Assembly (NCBI RefSeq): GCF_003515775.1
Contig: NZ_QWEI01000009.1
Coordinates: forward strand, 1-64,000
Length of the DNA: 64,000 bases
From: Ureibacillus yapensis
GTDB taxonomy: Bacteria > Bacillota > Bacilli > Bacillales_A > Planococcaceae
Reading direction: 5' to 3'
Below, piece after piece: positions 39,571 through 47,884 of this stretch. The translations under genes and the position numbers were made by a program. Below the pieces are notes generated by a model that worked only from the letters and a program-made list of their open reading frames with translations, was not told where the DNA came from and searched no databases. Within the stretch, counting starts at the first letter, position 1. Each line of letters begins with the position of its first letter.

Positions 39571-40230
39571 ATGTCAATATTCGATCATAAGAAAAATCGC
39601 CAATCAAACAAAGGTCAATCAAACCAATCCAATCAAGGGAATCCTATAGGATCTTTATTAAAGAATTTGGAAGAGATTGCAAAAGAATTTCTCCCAACTC
39701 TTAATCAAACGAACAATTCTTCTAATAAACCAGCTACTAAGCCTTCGACAAACAATAAAACAACAAGTGTTGAGGAAATTGCAAAAGAATTTCTACCTCA
39801 GGGCCAAGCTTCAAAGAGCGGCAACACTGCAAGCATGACAAATGCCGGAAGTTCAAAAGCTATCGAAGAAATTGCAAAGGAATTTCTTCCTCAAGACCAA
39901 ACAAGAAAAAGCGGCAACACTACAAATACGGCTAAAGCTGGAAGTTCAAAGGCTATCGAAGAAATTGCAAAGGAATTTCTTCCTAACAGTCAACTAAGCA
40001 AAAACTCAAATGGTGCAATTACAAATACAATGACATCACAACCGAAGAGCCAGGAAGAAATTGCAAAAGAATTTACCTCTTCCAAAGGCCAAACATTTAA
40101 GCATGATAATGGATCAAGTGCTGCAAATTTTGGAAATCAGAAACCGAAAAGCCAAGCAGAAATCGCGAAAGAATTTACCCCTGCAAAGGGCCAACCAAGT
40201 AAGCATGATAATGGATCAACGCTCCACTAA
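39571..40230 (+). CDS. Repetitive spore protein with six GPR-type cleavage motifs (SASP-like)
   Basis: The 219-residue protein is Asn/Ser/Thr/Gln/Lys-rich with six copies of EEIAKEF (the last is AEIAKEF) at about 34, 68, 99, 130, 162 and 196, spaced 31-34 residues. Linkers such as KSGNT, NAGSSKAI and KHDNGSS also repeat. The germination protease GPR cuts alpha/beta-type SASPs at E-(I/F)-A-x-E-F; every copy fits. The rest does not resemble the DNA-binding SASP fold. A sigma-G-type promoter and AAAGGAG precede the ATG. I infer a forespore storage protein degraded at germination. Confidence 0.7.
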   Translation: MSIFDHKKNRQSNKGQSNQSNQGNPIGSLLKNLEEIAKEFLPTLNQTNNSSNKPATKPSTNNKTTSVEEIAKEFLPQGQASKSGNTASMTNAGSSKAIEEIAKEFLPQDQTRKSGNTTNTAKAGSSKAIEEIAKEFLPNSQLSKNSNGAITNTMTSQPKSQEEIAKEFTSSKGQTFKHDNGSSAANFGNQKPKSQAEIAKEFTPAKGQPSKHDNGSTLH

Positions 40231-40529
40231 TAAAGGTAATCCAATTTCTTGAGAACCATGTTAAAAATAAAAAGAATTTCATCCTAAAAAAACCTTGTCC
40301 AAAAGCTGCCAACCTCTGTCGGCTTTTGGGCATTGAATATATATCTTGTCAATTTGCCCTGTTCATGAGGATTGAGCACTATTTATTATTAAAGGAAGGC
40401 CTCGTCAACGGCATAAGATAAGAAACGCCACGCTACACTAGCTAATTCAACGACTGTGCCGATTAGTAACTTTCAATTTTGTTAAGAGTGATAAAAGCAT
40501 GTGTTCTTCATCGAAATATAACTAGGGAA
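40231..40529. other. Gene-free stretch
   Basis: No supported gene or terminator. AAGCTGCCAA...GTCGGCTTTTGG near 40300-40330 forms only a weak stem. Confidence 0.35.
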
Positions 40530-40931
40530 TTAACTACTACTTTCTTGTGAAAATCTTAATAAATAACCATCTGGGTCTTGAACGAGAAATTCAAGTTCTT
40601 TTATTAAGTTGTGCTTACTTTTATATTCATTAACAGTAGGTTCCCTAAATAGCAAAAATTCATTTTGTATTAGCCTCTCTACAATGGGCTGTATATCATT
40701 AGTCAGTATTTGAAAGTTAATGCCTCTGCCGAAAGGATATTCTAACACCCCTGTATTCCAAAATCCATTAACTTCTTCAATCATGATTTGCGCTCCATTA
40801 AGTGATAGAAAGGCAAATTTATCATCAGTTCTCTCATATTCTAATTGAAATCCAATTATCTCTATGTAAAACCACTTCGACTTTTTTATATCCTTAACAG
40901 ATAATTCTGGTATTAGGGCATTGAATTTCAT
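40530..40931 (-). CDS. VOC/glyoxalase-fold protein, bleomycin-resistance type
   Basis: The 133-residue protein has the paired beta-alpha-beta VOC pattern: NALIPELSVKDIKKSKWFYIEIIGFQLEYE, AFLSLNGAQIMIEE, then LEFLVQDPDGYLLRFSQ. Two halves, the DPDG turn and a C-terminal strand are typical of bleomycin-binding proteins, which sequester drugs without a metal. Substrate cannot be deduced. Single gene. Confidence 0.75.
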   Translation of the reverse strand: MKFNALIPELSVKDIKKSKWFYIEIIGFQLEYERTDDKFAFLSLNGAQIMIEEVNGFWNTGVLEYPFGRGINFQILTNDIQPIVERLIQNEFLLFREPTVNEYKSKHNLIKELEFLVQDPDGYLLRFSQESSS

Positions 40932-40990
40932 TCTCTTTACTCCCTTAAGCTATATTTTAGAGAAGGTAATACTTATTTCTAAATTAAAAT

Positions 40991-41032
40991 AAGCGCTCTC
41001 CCCAATCAAGGACAACGCCGATTGTTGAAATT
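40991..41032 (-). repeat. R1 repeat copy with R2-like tail
   Basis: AAGCGCTCTCCCC then AGGACAACGCCGATTGTTGA, 70 bases 3' of the minus-strand ASCH gene. An R2-like CTGCCCTAAGACTTTAAAG follows at 41071. Confidence 0.5.
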
Positions 41033-41101
41033 TAATAAACTTCTATTAACTATAAGTTATCAAATCTAATCTGCCCTAAGACTTTAAAGTTAATTAACTA
41101 G

Positions 41102-41542
41102 TTATTTTGAATATACTTTTTCAAACCGTTCACATACAACTAACATATTTGGTGAAAATTCCATATTATATTCTTTTAATAAATCGGTAAAAAACTTTTC
41201 ATGTGCATCCCACCAAAATCGATAATCTCCTTCACCTTCTGCTAAAGCATATTCCTCTGTTACCTCATTCATCGGAACAACTTCGACGGAGTGGATTTGA
41301 ATGACTGCGACGGGTTCTTCCTGTCCATCTAAAACAATATAATATTCACCAGCTTGAGGTATAGCTTCTTTTTCTAGTTCATAAAACACAAAACCTGAAG
41401 TTGTCGCTGTCTTCTTTCCTTCTACAACTAAATCGGCTAACCAATCAGCAGAAACTCCAAATTGAAAAGCATCTTTGAATTTAATCCCTTCCTTATGATT
41501 TTCTGCACAAAAATCAATCCAAAATTGTTGTACCTTATTCAT
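41102..41542 (-). CDS. ASCH-domain protein
   Basis: The 146-residue protein is a full ASCH domain: FWIDFCAENHKEGIKFKDAF, then LADLVVEGKKTATTSG, the strand PVAVIQIHSVEVVPMNEV, and EGEGDYRFWWDAHEKFFTDLL. The family has a PUA-like beta barrel that binds RNA or hydrolyses modified nucleosides such as N4-acetylcytidine. GGAGGATG precedes the ATG. Monocistronic. Confidence 0.82.
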   Translation of the reverse strand: MNKVQQFWIDFCAENHKEGIKFKDAFQFGVSADWLADLVVEGKKTATTSGFVFYELEKEAIPQAGEYYIVLDGQEEPVAVIQIHSVEVVPMNEVTEEYALAEGEGDYRFWWDAHEKFFTDLLKEYNMEFSPNMLVVCERFEKVYSK

Positions 41543-41992
41543 ACTTCATCCTCCAATTAATTATTTCCTCTATTAACCTTCATCTGATAAGATTCCCTTA
41601 AAGATGGCATTCCACATAGGTGGTATAAATACTCTTACAATCAAAGCACACTTGAATAAAACTACAGAAGATATTACAAAACATGGTGAATTAATAATAA
41701 AAGATTACATAAATCCTGCCATAGAACTTTGAAGTTTCTTCGAGGTGAATGACTGTCCTCGTGGTTTGATAGGTAGGCTGGTATGTAAGCAATCCACAGG
41801 CAGAAGAGCCATAAAACCTAAAACACTTCCTGTTTTTCGCTTATCGATCACCAGCATCCCCTCTATTTTAGTTAATGGAAATATCATAACAGCCGCAAAT
41901 AAATTGTATGCCTAATTTATTTGAATTTTCAATAAGAAGTATGATAATCACAGAATATAAGGTATGATAAAGTATAAAGAAAAGGAGGAGAG
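41543..41992. other. Gene-free stretch with weak ORFs
   Basis: A plus frame from ATG 41604 (42 codons, MAFHIGGINTLTIKAHLNKT) and a minus frame ending at 41705 both look partly protein-like, but neither has a convincing ribosome site or family. They may be relics. Confidence 0.3.
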
Positions 41993-42106
41993 ATGCTGAT
42001 GTTCGATCAAGCTGCGTATTTTATCTTAGAAACCCTGTTAGTTCTAACGGTTGTGGTTGTTGTGTTTGGAATTCCTTTAGGTGATGTATTGCTTAGAAAA
42101 AAATAA
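41993..42106 (+). CDS. Single-helix membrane micropeptide
   Basis: AAGGAGGAG is followed by ATGCTGATG (starts 41993 or 41999) and a frame of 37 codons. The product is MLMFDQAAYFILETLLVLTV, a hydrophobic helix continuing to VFGIPLGDVLL, and a basic end RKK. A terminator begins at the stop codon, supporting a real gene. No family recognised. Confidence 0.6.
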   Translation: MLMFDQAAYFILETLLVLTVVVVVFGIPLGDVLLRKK

Positions 42107-42133
42107 AACTGCATCCGAATGGGTGCAGTTTTC
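42106..42133 (+). terminator. Terminator of the micropeptide gene
   Basis: AAACTGCATCC, loop GAAT, GGGTGCAGTTTTCTT. Confidence 0.8.
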
Positions 42134-42200
42134 TTATATCTTTCAGTGCATTGTTTTCGAAAAGATTCCCCTTTTCCGAATAAACTACGCTGGCATCAAA

Positions 42201-42488
42201 CTAATAATAGACTATCTTTTTTTCTTTTAATTGAGGATTTGTGATTACTTTAGCTTTAGCAATCCCTCTCCTAAAACTTACATTGTTTAACCATTCCACA
42301 AGTGCATCTGCGTCATAATTAGGGTAAATTTTTTTGCCATTTTCCAAAGTCCAATACTCTGTATTTTTTTCTTCATTAAAAATCCACTCCAGGAAGTCTT
42401 CCTGAATACAGGTGATCTTCCTCCCTACTTTTGTTGAACAAGAAACATATTGAATAAAATCATCCCCAAAGTCGATTTTTATAATCAT
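42201..42488 (-). CDS. Hypothetical 95-residue protein
   Basis: The ATG at 42488 follows AGGAG at a rather long 11-base spacing. The product is mixed alpha/beta: MIIKIDFGDDFIQYVSCSTK, then CIQEDFLEWIFNEEKN, a central KKIYPNYDADALVEWLNNV and a basic C-terminus ending KKIVYY. No signal peptide, membrane helix or known motif. Single gene, function unknown. Confidence 0.55.
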   Translation of the reverse strand: MIIKIDFGDDFIQYVSCSTKVGRKITCIQEDFLEWIFNEEKNTEYWTLENGKKIYPNYDADALVEWLNNVSFRRGIAKAKVITNPQLKEKKIVYY

Positions 42489-42612
42489 AAGTATTTCAAC
42501 TCCTAAAAGCTCGTTGCTGTTTATTTCAGAATTGTCCTGATTGTGGACTTAATGTTGTCCACAACAAATCATTTTTCATAAATCCTTTTCAAATTCATGG
42601 ATATTCCCCTAT

Positions 42613-42637
42613 AAAGCCTTTTATAATGGGCTTTTTT
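42613..42637 (+). terminator. Terminator-like hairpin in the leader of the 42725 gene
   Basis: AAAGCC, TTTTATAAT loop, GGGCTTTTTTCG. No plus-strand gene lies between the previous terminator and this one, so it may attenuate the downstream gene. Confidence 0.45.
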
Positions 42638-42724
42638 CGTCTTTTTACAAAACGCCAACATAATCGCCGGTTTCTTAAGGAATAATAATTTTTAAGCATT
42701 ATTCAAAAGGGGTGCTATTGTTCA

Positions 42725-43720
42725 TTGAAGAAAAGTAATATTATATTATTATTTGCATTATTTTGTATTACACCAATCATTGCAAAGGCGCATGTAAAAT
42801 GGTTTACGCAGAAAGAGCCTGAAAAGATTCCGATTGAACAAATCCTTTCAATAGAATTTATCGTGTTATCTTTATTAATCGCTCTATTCTTAGCGTTATT
42901 ATCTCAATTCATACCACAGTTAATGAAGATTCCCGGTGTCGCCACAATTGATAAGAAATTGGATGAATATCGGAAATACTCTCGATTGATTCTTCAGTAC
43001 GGTACTGCAGCCTCATTTATTTTGCAAGTAGTTAATGGAACAATGTTTGCCCCTGAGTTCACGATCCATCATGGATGGCAAACGGTATTGATGTGGGCAA
43101 TTATCGTTCTGCTGTTAATACCGCATCATATCGCAACGAAAATAGCTTCTGTATTAATGCTTGGTTTATTTCTTTATATTTGGAGTTATTCCGGTTGGTT
43201 TCATATGCTGGATTATGGGTTTTACCTTGCCATTATTGGCGTGTTATTGGTGGGAAGAACGAGATGGGAGACGGCAGGATTTCCCTTTCTTTACCTCGGA
43301 ACAGGTTTAAGTTTATGTTGGGTTGCAGTAGAAAAATGGGTTTATCCTTTTATGACAATCGATATTATTCATCGCCATCAAGTCCCTACTTTTGGCTTTC
43401 CGCCGGAACTATTCATTGTTCTGTCGGCCTTCATCGAATTCGTCGTTGGTTACCTATTGGTTGTTGGTATTCTCAACCGTTTATTGGCTGTTGCCGTCAC
43501 CATTTTATTTGTTCTGACAACGATGATTTTCGGCTACACCGAAGTAGTGGGACATGCGATGATTCATATTGTTTTACTCATATTTATTATCGAGGGAATA
43601 TCCTTTTATCATCCCCCAGTTAAAATGCATAAGACCCGATTGGACCAGATGATCTTTGTTTTCCTAAACTTTTTATTTGTGCTAAGCACATTTTTGTTGA
43701 TTTATTATCGATTCGCATAA
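42725..43720 (+). CDS. Polytopic membrane protein with His-first mature end (DoxX-like region)
   Basis: A TTG start at 42725 lies after AAGGGGTG. The 331-residue protein has a signal peptide ending AKA, giving a mature N-terminus HVKWFTQKEP, then eight or more helices. GHAMIHIVLLIFIIEG and EFVVGYLLVVGILNRLLA resemble DoxX-type helices. His-first secreted proteins such as CopC use that His for copper; whether this one does is inference. A hairpin in the leader and a terminator after the stop frame it as a single transcript. Confidence 0.6.
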   Translation: MKKSNIILLFALFCITPIIAKAHVKWFTQKEPEKIPIEQILSIEFIVLSLLIALFLALLSQFIPQLMKIPGVATIDKKLDEYRKYSRLILQYGTAASFILQVVNGTMFAPEFTIHHGWQTVLMWAIIVLLLIPHHIATKIASVLMLGLFLYIWSYSGWFHMLDYGFYLAIIGVLLVGRTRWETAGFPFLYLGTGLSLCWVAVEKWVYPFMTIDIIHRHQVPTFGFPPELFIVLSAFIEFVVGYLLVVGILNRLLAVAVTILFVLTTMIFGYTEVVGHAMIHIVLLIFIIEGISFYHPPVKMHKTRLDQMIFVFLNFLFVLSTFLLIYYRFA

Positions 43721-43750
43721 AAAATTTTACTGATATTCCATACTTTTAGC

Positions 43751-43777
43751 AAAACCCCCTTTTATGGGGTTTTTTTA
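43751..43777. terminator. Terminator of the 42725 gene
   Basis: AAAACCCCC, TTTTAT loop, GGGGTTTTTTT. Confidence 0.8.
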
Positions 43778-43795
43778 ATGATAAACGCACTTCCC

Positions 43796-44362
43796 TTATT
43801 CAGTTTCCTTTTTTATAGTTTCAAGATCCCTTTGAATGATCCTAAAATGATGTGCTTCATGTATTGCCAAAAGTTGAACGGCTTGAATGAGATTGGGGTA
43901 ATTTGCCATAGGATCCAAAAAGACGATATGTCCTGCGATTTCTTCATCAATATTCTCCACTAGTTTTGATAATTCCTTCGTTTCATCAATTAGAAGACAA
44001 TTCAATTCCTTAAAGTCCATCGTATGACAAATTTTCTTTGGTGGATTCAGAATAAATGGCGCCTTCATACCTCTCCCGCGTTTTTCTTTATACTCTCCAT
44101 AAATATCATTTATATCACGGTCAAATGGCTTGTTCTTCATCCTTCGCGCATAAAACTTGGCACATGGTATCGTTATGATCGCTGCAACTCTCAGCATTTT
44201 CGCCATCAAATATAAGTGATAAATTGACTCTCCGATAGACCATTTTTCTTCATTCGGTCTTTCCCATAATTGTGCCATTGATAAGTATTCAAGTTCAGAA
44301 ACAAGACTGTCTCTTTGTTGCCTTAGCGTTAGGAAGTGATTTCTCATGCTCTGAGATTTCAT
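43796..44362 (-). CDS. DinB-family metal-dependent protein
   Basis: The 188-residue four-helix-bundle protein has the DinB histidine triad: SIGESIYHLYLMAK (first His) and LLAIHEAHHFRIIQRDL (two His separated by three residues). RQQRDSLVSELEYLSMAQL starts the first helix. DinB/YfiT-like proteins bind a divalent metal and include thiol transferases; the reaction is unknown here. GGAGG precedes the ATG loosely. Single gene. Confidence 0.8.
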   Translation of the reverse strand: MKSQSMRNHFLTLRQQRDSLVSELEYLSMAQLWERPNEEKWSIGESIYHLYLMAKMLRVAAIITIPCAKFYARRMKNKPFDRDINDIYGEYKEKRGRGMKAPFILNPPKKICHTMDFKELNCLLIDETKELSKLVENIDEEIAGHIVFLDPMANYPNLIQAVQLLAIHEAHHFRIIQRDLETIKKETE

Positions 44363-44435
44363 AGTGAACCTCCACCTTAATGGATTTATTTCAGATTAAT
44401 GTTCATACTAATTGAAATGCAAAGGAGGATTTTAT

Positions 44436-44621
44436 ATGCCCAATCGCCATCATTCAGTCCCGCCTAAATACCAAGTGAATGAATACAATATTGAGGAAGA
44501 TACATACGGCATACTTAAAAAAGCAATGGAAGTGGATACAGATGTCAATGAAGACCCCAATCGGGAAAGACTATTAGATGAATCAGTTGATGCTTTTTTA
44601 AAATCGAAAGATGAACAATAA
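44436..44621 (+). CDS. Small acidic hypothetical protein
   Basis: AAAGGAGG lies seven bases before the ATG at 44436; an upstream in-frame start is not needed. The 61 residues start MPNRHHSVPPKYQVNEYNIE and continue with acidic helices (KKAMEVDTDVNEDPNRERLL, DAFLKSKDEQ). No membrane segment, no known family. Confidence 0.6.
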   Translation: MPNRHHSVPPKYQVNEYNIEEDTYGILKKAMEVDTDVNEDPNRERLLDESVDAFLKSKDEQ

Positions 44622-44736
44622 TCCTTTTCATATATCCATATTAACCCAATTTTACCACATTAATATGATAAGTCCTTATAACAATTTCACCAACGCTAAA
44701 AGGGCCTCATTATGTTTAGCATTTTCCTCATATGAT

Positions 44737-45519
44737 TTATTGTTTAATATCAAAATGCTGTTTTAATAGCTCTTTGTATCTTGGGGTGTCAATTTCTTCT
44801 TTTGTAACGAGTCCATCAACCCACTGTGTAAATGAAGTATTTGTTAAGGTTACATTCCCTTCATCTGTAAGCCGTGTGATTAAAGGATGCTTGTTAAATG
44901 AAGATTCTGGGTGCTCAGCGATAACCGTTTGAATTTCGTTAAATTCCGAGATATCGTAAATAGGCTTCCGAGAATCAAAGGCATAGCCTATTTTCCACTC
45001 TGTATCCTTATGCTTTAATTTCATCTCAAGAATATAGTCTCCATGTTCACTATTCACTTTCTTGATTCGAAATTCCCCATTATCGGAGGTTACAGCCTCT
45101 CCGTTTAAAGGAACCGGTTTTAATGGCAAATTTCCTCCAAAGCCCGTATCTATTAAGTATTTTTCATTGTTGTGAGTTATAAGAATGGTTACATGCGTTC
45201 GTCCAAGTGTAAGATAACTTTGAGCAGCATGATTATAAACCACTCCGCGCGCCAGGGCTGCATTAAATCCATTTTCGATCAGGAAAAGATAAAAAATCGA
45301 ATTCAACTCATAACAAAGGCCGCCTTCATTTTTTTCTAGTATTTTATTGGTTAAGTTTTCTGTCGTAATTTCACGTTTTTTATTGTCAATAATACATAAA
45401 TTTTCAAAAGGAATGGCTTTTGCCGATTTTTCAAGAATAATCTCCAATGTTTCAAATGTTATAACTTCGTTTTCAGGAAACCCGATTCTTTTACGAAATA
45501 AATCATTCAATTCACTCAT
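44737..45519 (-). CDS. Arylamine N-acetyltransferase
   Basis: The 260-residue enzyme is full length with the catalytic triad visible: Cys in EGGLCYELNSIFY, His in GRTHVTILI and Asp in LIDTGFGGNLPLKP. IPFENLCIIDNKK is the conserved N-terminal block. It transfers acetyl from acetyl-CoA to aromatic amines and hydrazines by a ping-pong mechanism. AGGGAATATG is the start context. Single gene. Confidence 0.9.
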   Translation of the reverse strand: MSELNDLFRKRIGFPENEVITFETLEIILEKSAKAIPFENLCIIDNKKREITTENLTNKILEKNEGGLCYELNSIFYLFLIENGFNAALARGVVYNHAAQSYLTLGRTHVTILITHNNEKYLIDTGFGGNLPLKPVPLNGEAVTSDNGEFRIKKVNSEHGDYILEMKLKHKDTEWKIGYAFDSRKPIYDISEFNEIQTVIAEHPESSFNKHPLITRLTDEGNVTLTNTSFTQWVDGLVTKEEIDTPRYKELLKQHFDIKQ

Positions 45520-45645
45520 TCATATTCCCTCCAATAAGCCTTCAACGGTTTGTATAATTTACTACTTCTATTTTAAAATTTCATTCCCTGCTTCATTGAT
45601 CCAAAATTCTGTCCCCGTTTATTAAAAAAGAAATCTCTTATGCCC

Positions 45646-45915
45646 CTATTCCTCAATATTCAGCATCTTGTAGTAAGAAAAAACGAGAGTCATAAGACCA
45701 ACGGCAAAAAGTATGCTGCCAGCTGCCAAGAAATTATTCGTGTTTGCTCTCACCATGATTTCATACAAAGATGTGTCCGCAAAACCACCTTGTCCCAATA
45801 ACCAGCGATCAGCTAGTTTTGCTCCAATATTAGCGCTGAAAAAAAGAAATATAAGCCCTGTTGCACCTAACAATGAACCTAAAGCATATAATCCTTTTAA
45901 CTTATCTTTTTTCAT
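45646..45915 (-). CDS. Small two-helix membrane protein
   Basis: The 89-residue protein has two hydrophobic segments, ALGSLLGATGLIFLFFSA and AAGSILFAVGLMTLVFSYY, separated by about 35 residues that are probably extracellular (GAKLADRWLLGQGGFADTSL). A basic head (MKKDKLKGL) suggests an N-in topology. AAGGGGATATG precedes the start. No family recognised. Confidence 0.6.
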   Translation of the reverse strand: MKKDKLKGLYALGSLLGATGLIFLFFSANIGAKLADRWLLGQGGFADTSLYEIMVRANTNNFLAAGSILFAVGLMTLVFSYYKMLNIEE

Positions 45916-46044
45916 CTCATATCCCCTTAATGAAATTTTCCTGTTCTGCTATCCTATGATTGCTTTTGTAACCATTCAACACAATTTAACATATCCATCC
46001 ATCTAGATAATAGGAATATTCCCCTATACACTCGATATATAAAG

Positions 46045-46080
46045 AAAGGGCGCAATTTCTCAAGAATCGCGCCCGGTTTC
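46045..46080 (-). repeat. R1 terminator repeat copy
   Basis: GGGCGCAATTTCTC then AAGAATCGCGCCCGG; ends 12 bases from the stop of the minus-strand GNAT gene. Confidence 0.65.
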
Positions 46081-46091
46081 TTTACTAACAA

Positions 46092-46595
46092 TTAAATATA
46101 TAAAATCATAAAATCTACATCAAAGTAGGTATTGTTTTCCAACTTCAATCCTTTCTTCTCTGTACCAAAAACTTCAAACCCCAATAATGAATACAGTTTT
46201 TTTGCTGATTCATTAGTCGAAACAACCGCTAAATATACCTGTTCCAAATCTTCTATACTTTTTGCTTTCTTTATTGCCTTTTCCATTAAAGCCTTACCGA
46301 TTCCTGAACCCCTTTTGGAGGGAGAAACGTACATTGCTCCAATATGTGCTCTATGCTGCAGTTTATTTAAATTTTCTTGATATAAAGTTATAATTCCAAC
46401 TAGTTCTCCCTGATCAAAAGCTCCATAGGTAAAAGAGGAATTCGATTGAAGCTTGTTCTGAAATTCCTCTATTGATAAGTCCCTTTCTTCTCCATAGCTC
46501 GATGCGAATGCTTCAGGTGTATTTTTTAAAGATTCCAGTCTAATGCTACGATATTTTTCTGCATCTTCAAACGAAGATAAAATCCTAATTTCCAC
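46092..46595 (-). CDS. GNAT-family N-acetyltransferase
   Basis: The 167-residue protein has the GNAT fold, with the acetyl-CoA loop in GAMYVSPSKRGSGIGKALME (R-x-x-G-x-G) and the C-terminal block VVSTNESAKKLYSLLGFEVF. The N-terminal half (SIRLESLKNTPEAFASSYGE) is like the YkkB/YjdJ-type acetyltransferases. The acceptor is not known. It ends right before an R1 terminator repeat. Single gene. Confidence 0.85.
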   Translation of the reverse strand: MEIRILSSFEDAEKYRSIRLESLKNTPEAFASSYGEERDLSIEEFQNKLQSNSSFTYGAFDQGELVGIITLYQENLNKLQHRAHIGAMYVSPSKRGSGIGKALMEKAIKKAKSIEDLEQVYLAVVSTNESAKKLYSLLGFEVFGTEKKGLKLENNTYFDVDFMILYI

Positions 46596-46715
46596 AGCCT
46601 TTCTCCTTTACCCAATAACTCTCTTTGTTAAATTTTATAATTAAATAAGTATTTATTGTTAAACCAATTCACTTTACAACTTAAGAGTGTCAATAAAATA
46701 GACCGATTCCAGAGA

Positions 46716-46752
46716 AAAACGCTTTCCCTAAGCGCCCTATTGCTGAACAAGC
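46716..46752 (-). repeat. R1 terminator repeat copy
   Basis: AAAACGCTTTCCC then TAAGCGCCCTATTGCTGAA; begins 6 bases after the stop of the minus-strand VOC gene. Confidence 0.65.
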
Positions 46753-46757
46753 AAAAT

Positions 46758-47156
46758 TTATTTTGGAAGATTAAGTTGCCATGAAACACCGAACCGGTCA
46801 TTTAGCCAACCGAACTTTTCGCTGAACCCATAATCATTCAATGGCATAAGTGCTTGTCCACCTTCATTTAGTTTCTCATAAAGTTGGTCAATCTCCTCTT
46901 CAGTATCACAAGTAACAAAAATAGAAAATGACGGAGTAAACGAAAATTGATGTTTTACATTACTGTCGATGCACATAAATTCTTGTCCTTTTAAGGTAAA
47001 GGTAGCTTGCATTACGGTTCCTTCATCTCCAGATTCATTAGCACCATATCTAACTATCTTTGTAATTTCTGAATCCTCGATCAGTGATGTATAAAATTGC
47101 ATTGCTTCTTCTGCCATGCCATCCTGAAACATTAAGAAAGGTGTTATCTTTTCCAT
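46758..47156 (-). CDS. VOC protein of the PhnB/3-dmu-9_3-mt type
   Basis: The 132-residue protein starts EKITPFLMFQDGMAEEAMQF, the standard opening of the PhnB-like VOC family, and continues with GTVMQATFTLKGQEFMCID and a C-terminal EKFGWLNDRFGVSWQLN. These are often called 3-demethylubiquinone methyltransferase-like, but they are metal-binding glyoxalase folds without a methylase domain. Substrate unknown. Single gene. Confidence 0.85.
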   Translation of the reverse strand: MEKITPFLMFQDGMAEEAMQFYTSLIEDSEITKIVRYGANESGDEGTVMQATFTLKGQEFMCIDSNVKHQFSFTPSFSIFVTCDTEEEIDQLYEKLNEGGQALMPLNDYGFSEKFGWLNDRFGVSWQLNLPK

Positions 47157-47297
47157 ATAATCGACTCCTATCTAATATTTTCTTGAGTTTATCACATAAA
47201 CTAATAAAGAATTTTTTTCGACTTAATATTTAACAAGAAATCACGGTCGACTTTCTATATTGAACCTTCTTTATTATTCCAGAAAATAGCCAACTTC

Positions 47298-47350
47298 ATG
47301 AAGAAAGACGCTTTCCCTCTTTCAGAAAAGCGTCCTATAATTGAATAATT
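47298..47350 (-). repeat. R1 repeat copy
   Basis: CATGAAGAAAGACGCTTTCC then CAGAAAAGCGTCCTATAATT, 99 bases 3' of the small minus-strand gene at 47449. Confidence 0.6.
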
Positions 47351-47448
47351 ATAAATAAGTTCTTACTCCTAAAATCACTTACTAACGCTCCCCTTAGTTA
47401 AAAAAGAAAGCCTGTTTATTAGTTTTTGGAGAATAACCCGACTCCAAT

Positions 47449-47595
47449 TCAATTCTTATAAAGAAATTCAACGAATGAATAAATTAAAGAAATAAAGGGC
47501 AGCGCAACAAAAAAGAAAAACCAAAAGAAATCTCCATTTCTTACATTAATCATCGGATGTTTAATTTCTTTTTTTATTTTTGCACCAATCTCCAT
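47449..47595 (-). CDS. Small membrane protein
   Basis: AAGGAGTG precedes the ATG at 47595, which opens a 48-residue frame. A basic head (MEIGAKIKKEIKHPM) is followed by one long aromatic transmembrane helix (FFWFFFFVALPFISLIY) and the end SFVEFLYKN. No family is recognised. The ribosome site and hydrophobic profile make it a credible gene. Confidence 0.65.
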   Translation of the reverse strand: MEIGAKIKKEIKHPMINVRNGDFFWFFFFVALPFISLIYSFVEFLYKN

Positions 47596-47786
47596 TACTA
47601 TCACTCCTTTCCTGACAGACTTATCTATTTTTTAAAAATTTTACTTATCGTATAACGAAAACTGTAGTAAAGGATATACTCTTTCTTAAAGGAAAGCAAC
47701 CTATTTATTCACAAAATTAAACTGGAATTTTTGGGAATTTCTTTACAAGTCCGCTTTCCTGTTCCACTAATTTGACCTCTTCCCTA

Positions 47787-47830
47787 AAAAAGGCACAATT
47801 CCTTTTCAAGAATTGCGCCCGATTGTGGAA
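47787..47830 (-). repeat. R1 terminator repeat copy, best formed
   Basis: On the minus strand ATCGGGCGCAATTCTT, loop GAAAA, GGAATTGTGCC, then TTTTTTAGGG: a near-perfect intrinsic terminator 55 bases 3' of the YtxH-like gene. The plus-strand signature is GCGCCCGATTG. Confidence 0.75.
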
Positions 47831-47884
47831 GTTCATTGGATATATGGTTGATCAAAGTGTACCGCACTCCATAACTATTCAAGC

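Noticed and set aside
41604-41887. Two overlapping short ORFs
   Set aside because: Partly protein-like, but weak starts and no family; recorded as gene-free with possible relics.
43075-43623. 182-codon plus-strand ORF inside the membrane-protein gene
   Set aside because: Out-of-frame shadow, rich in Cys/His/Ser with no ribosome site.
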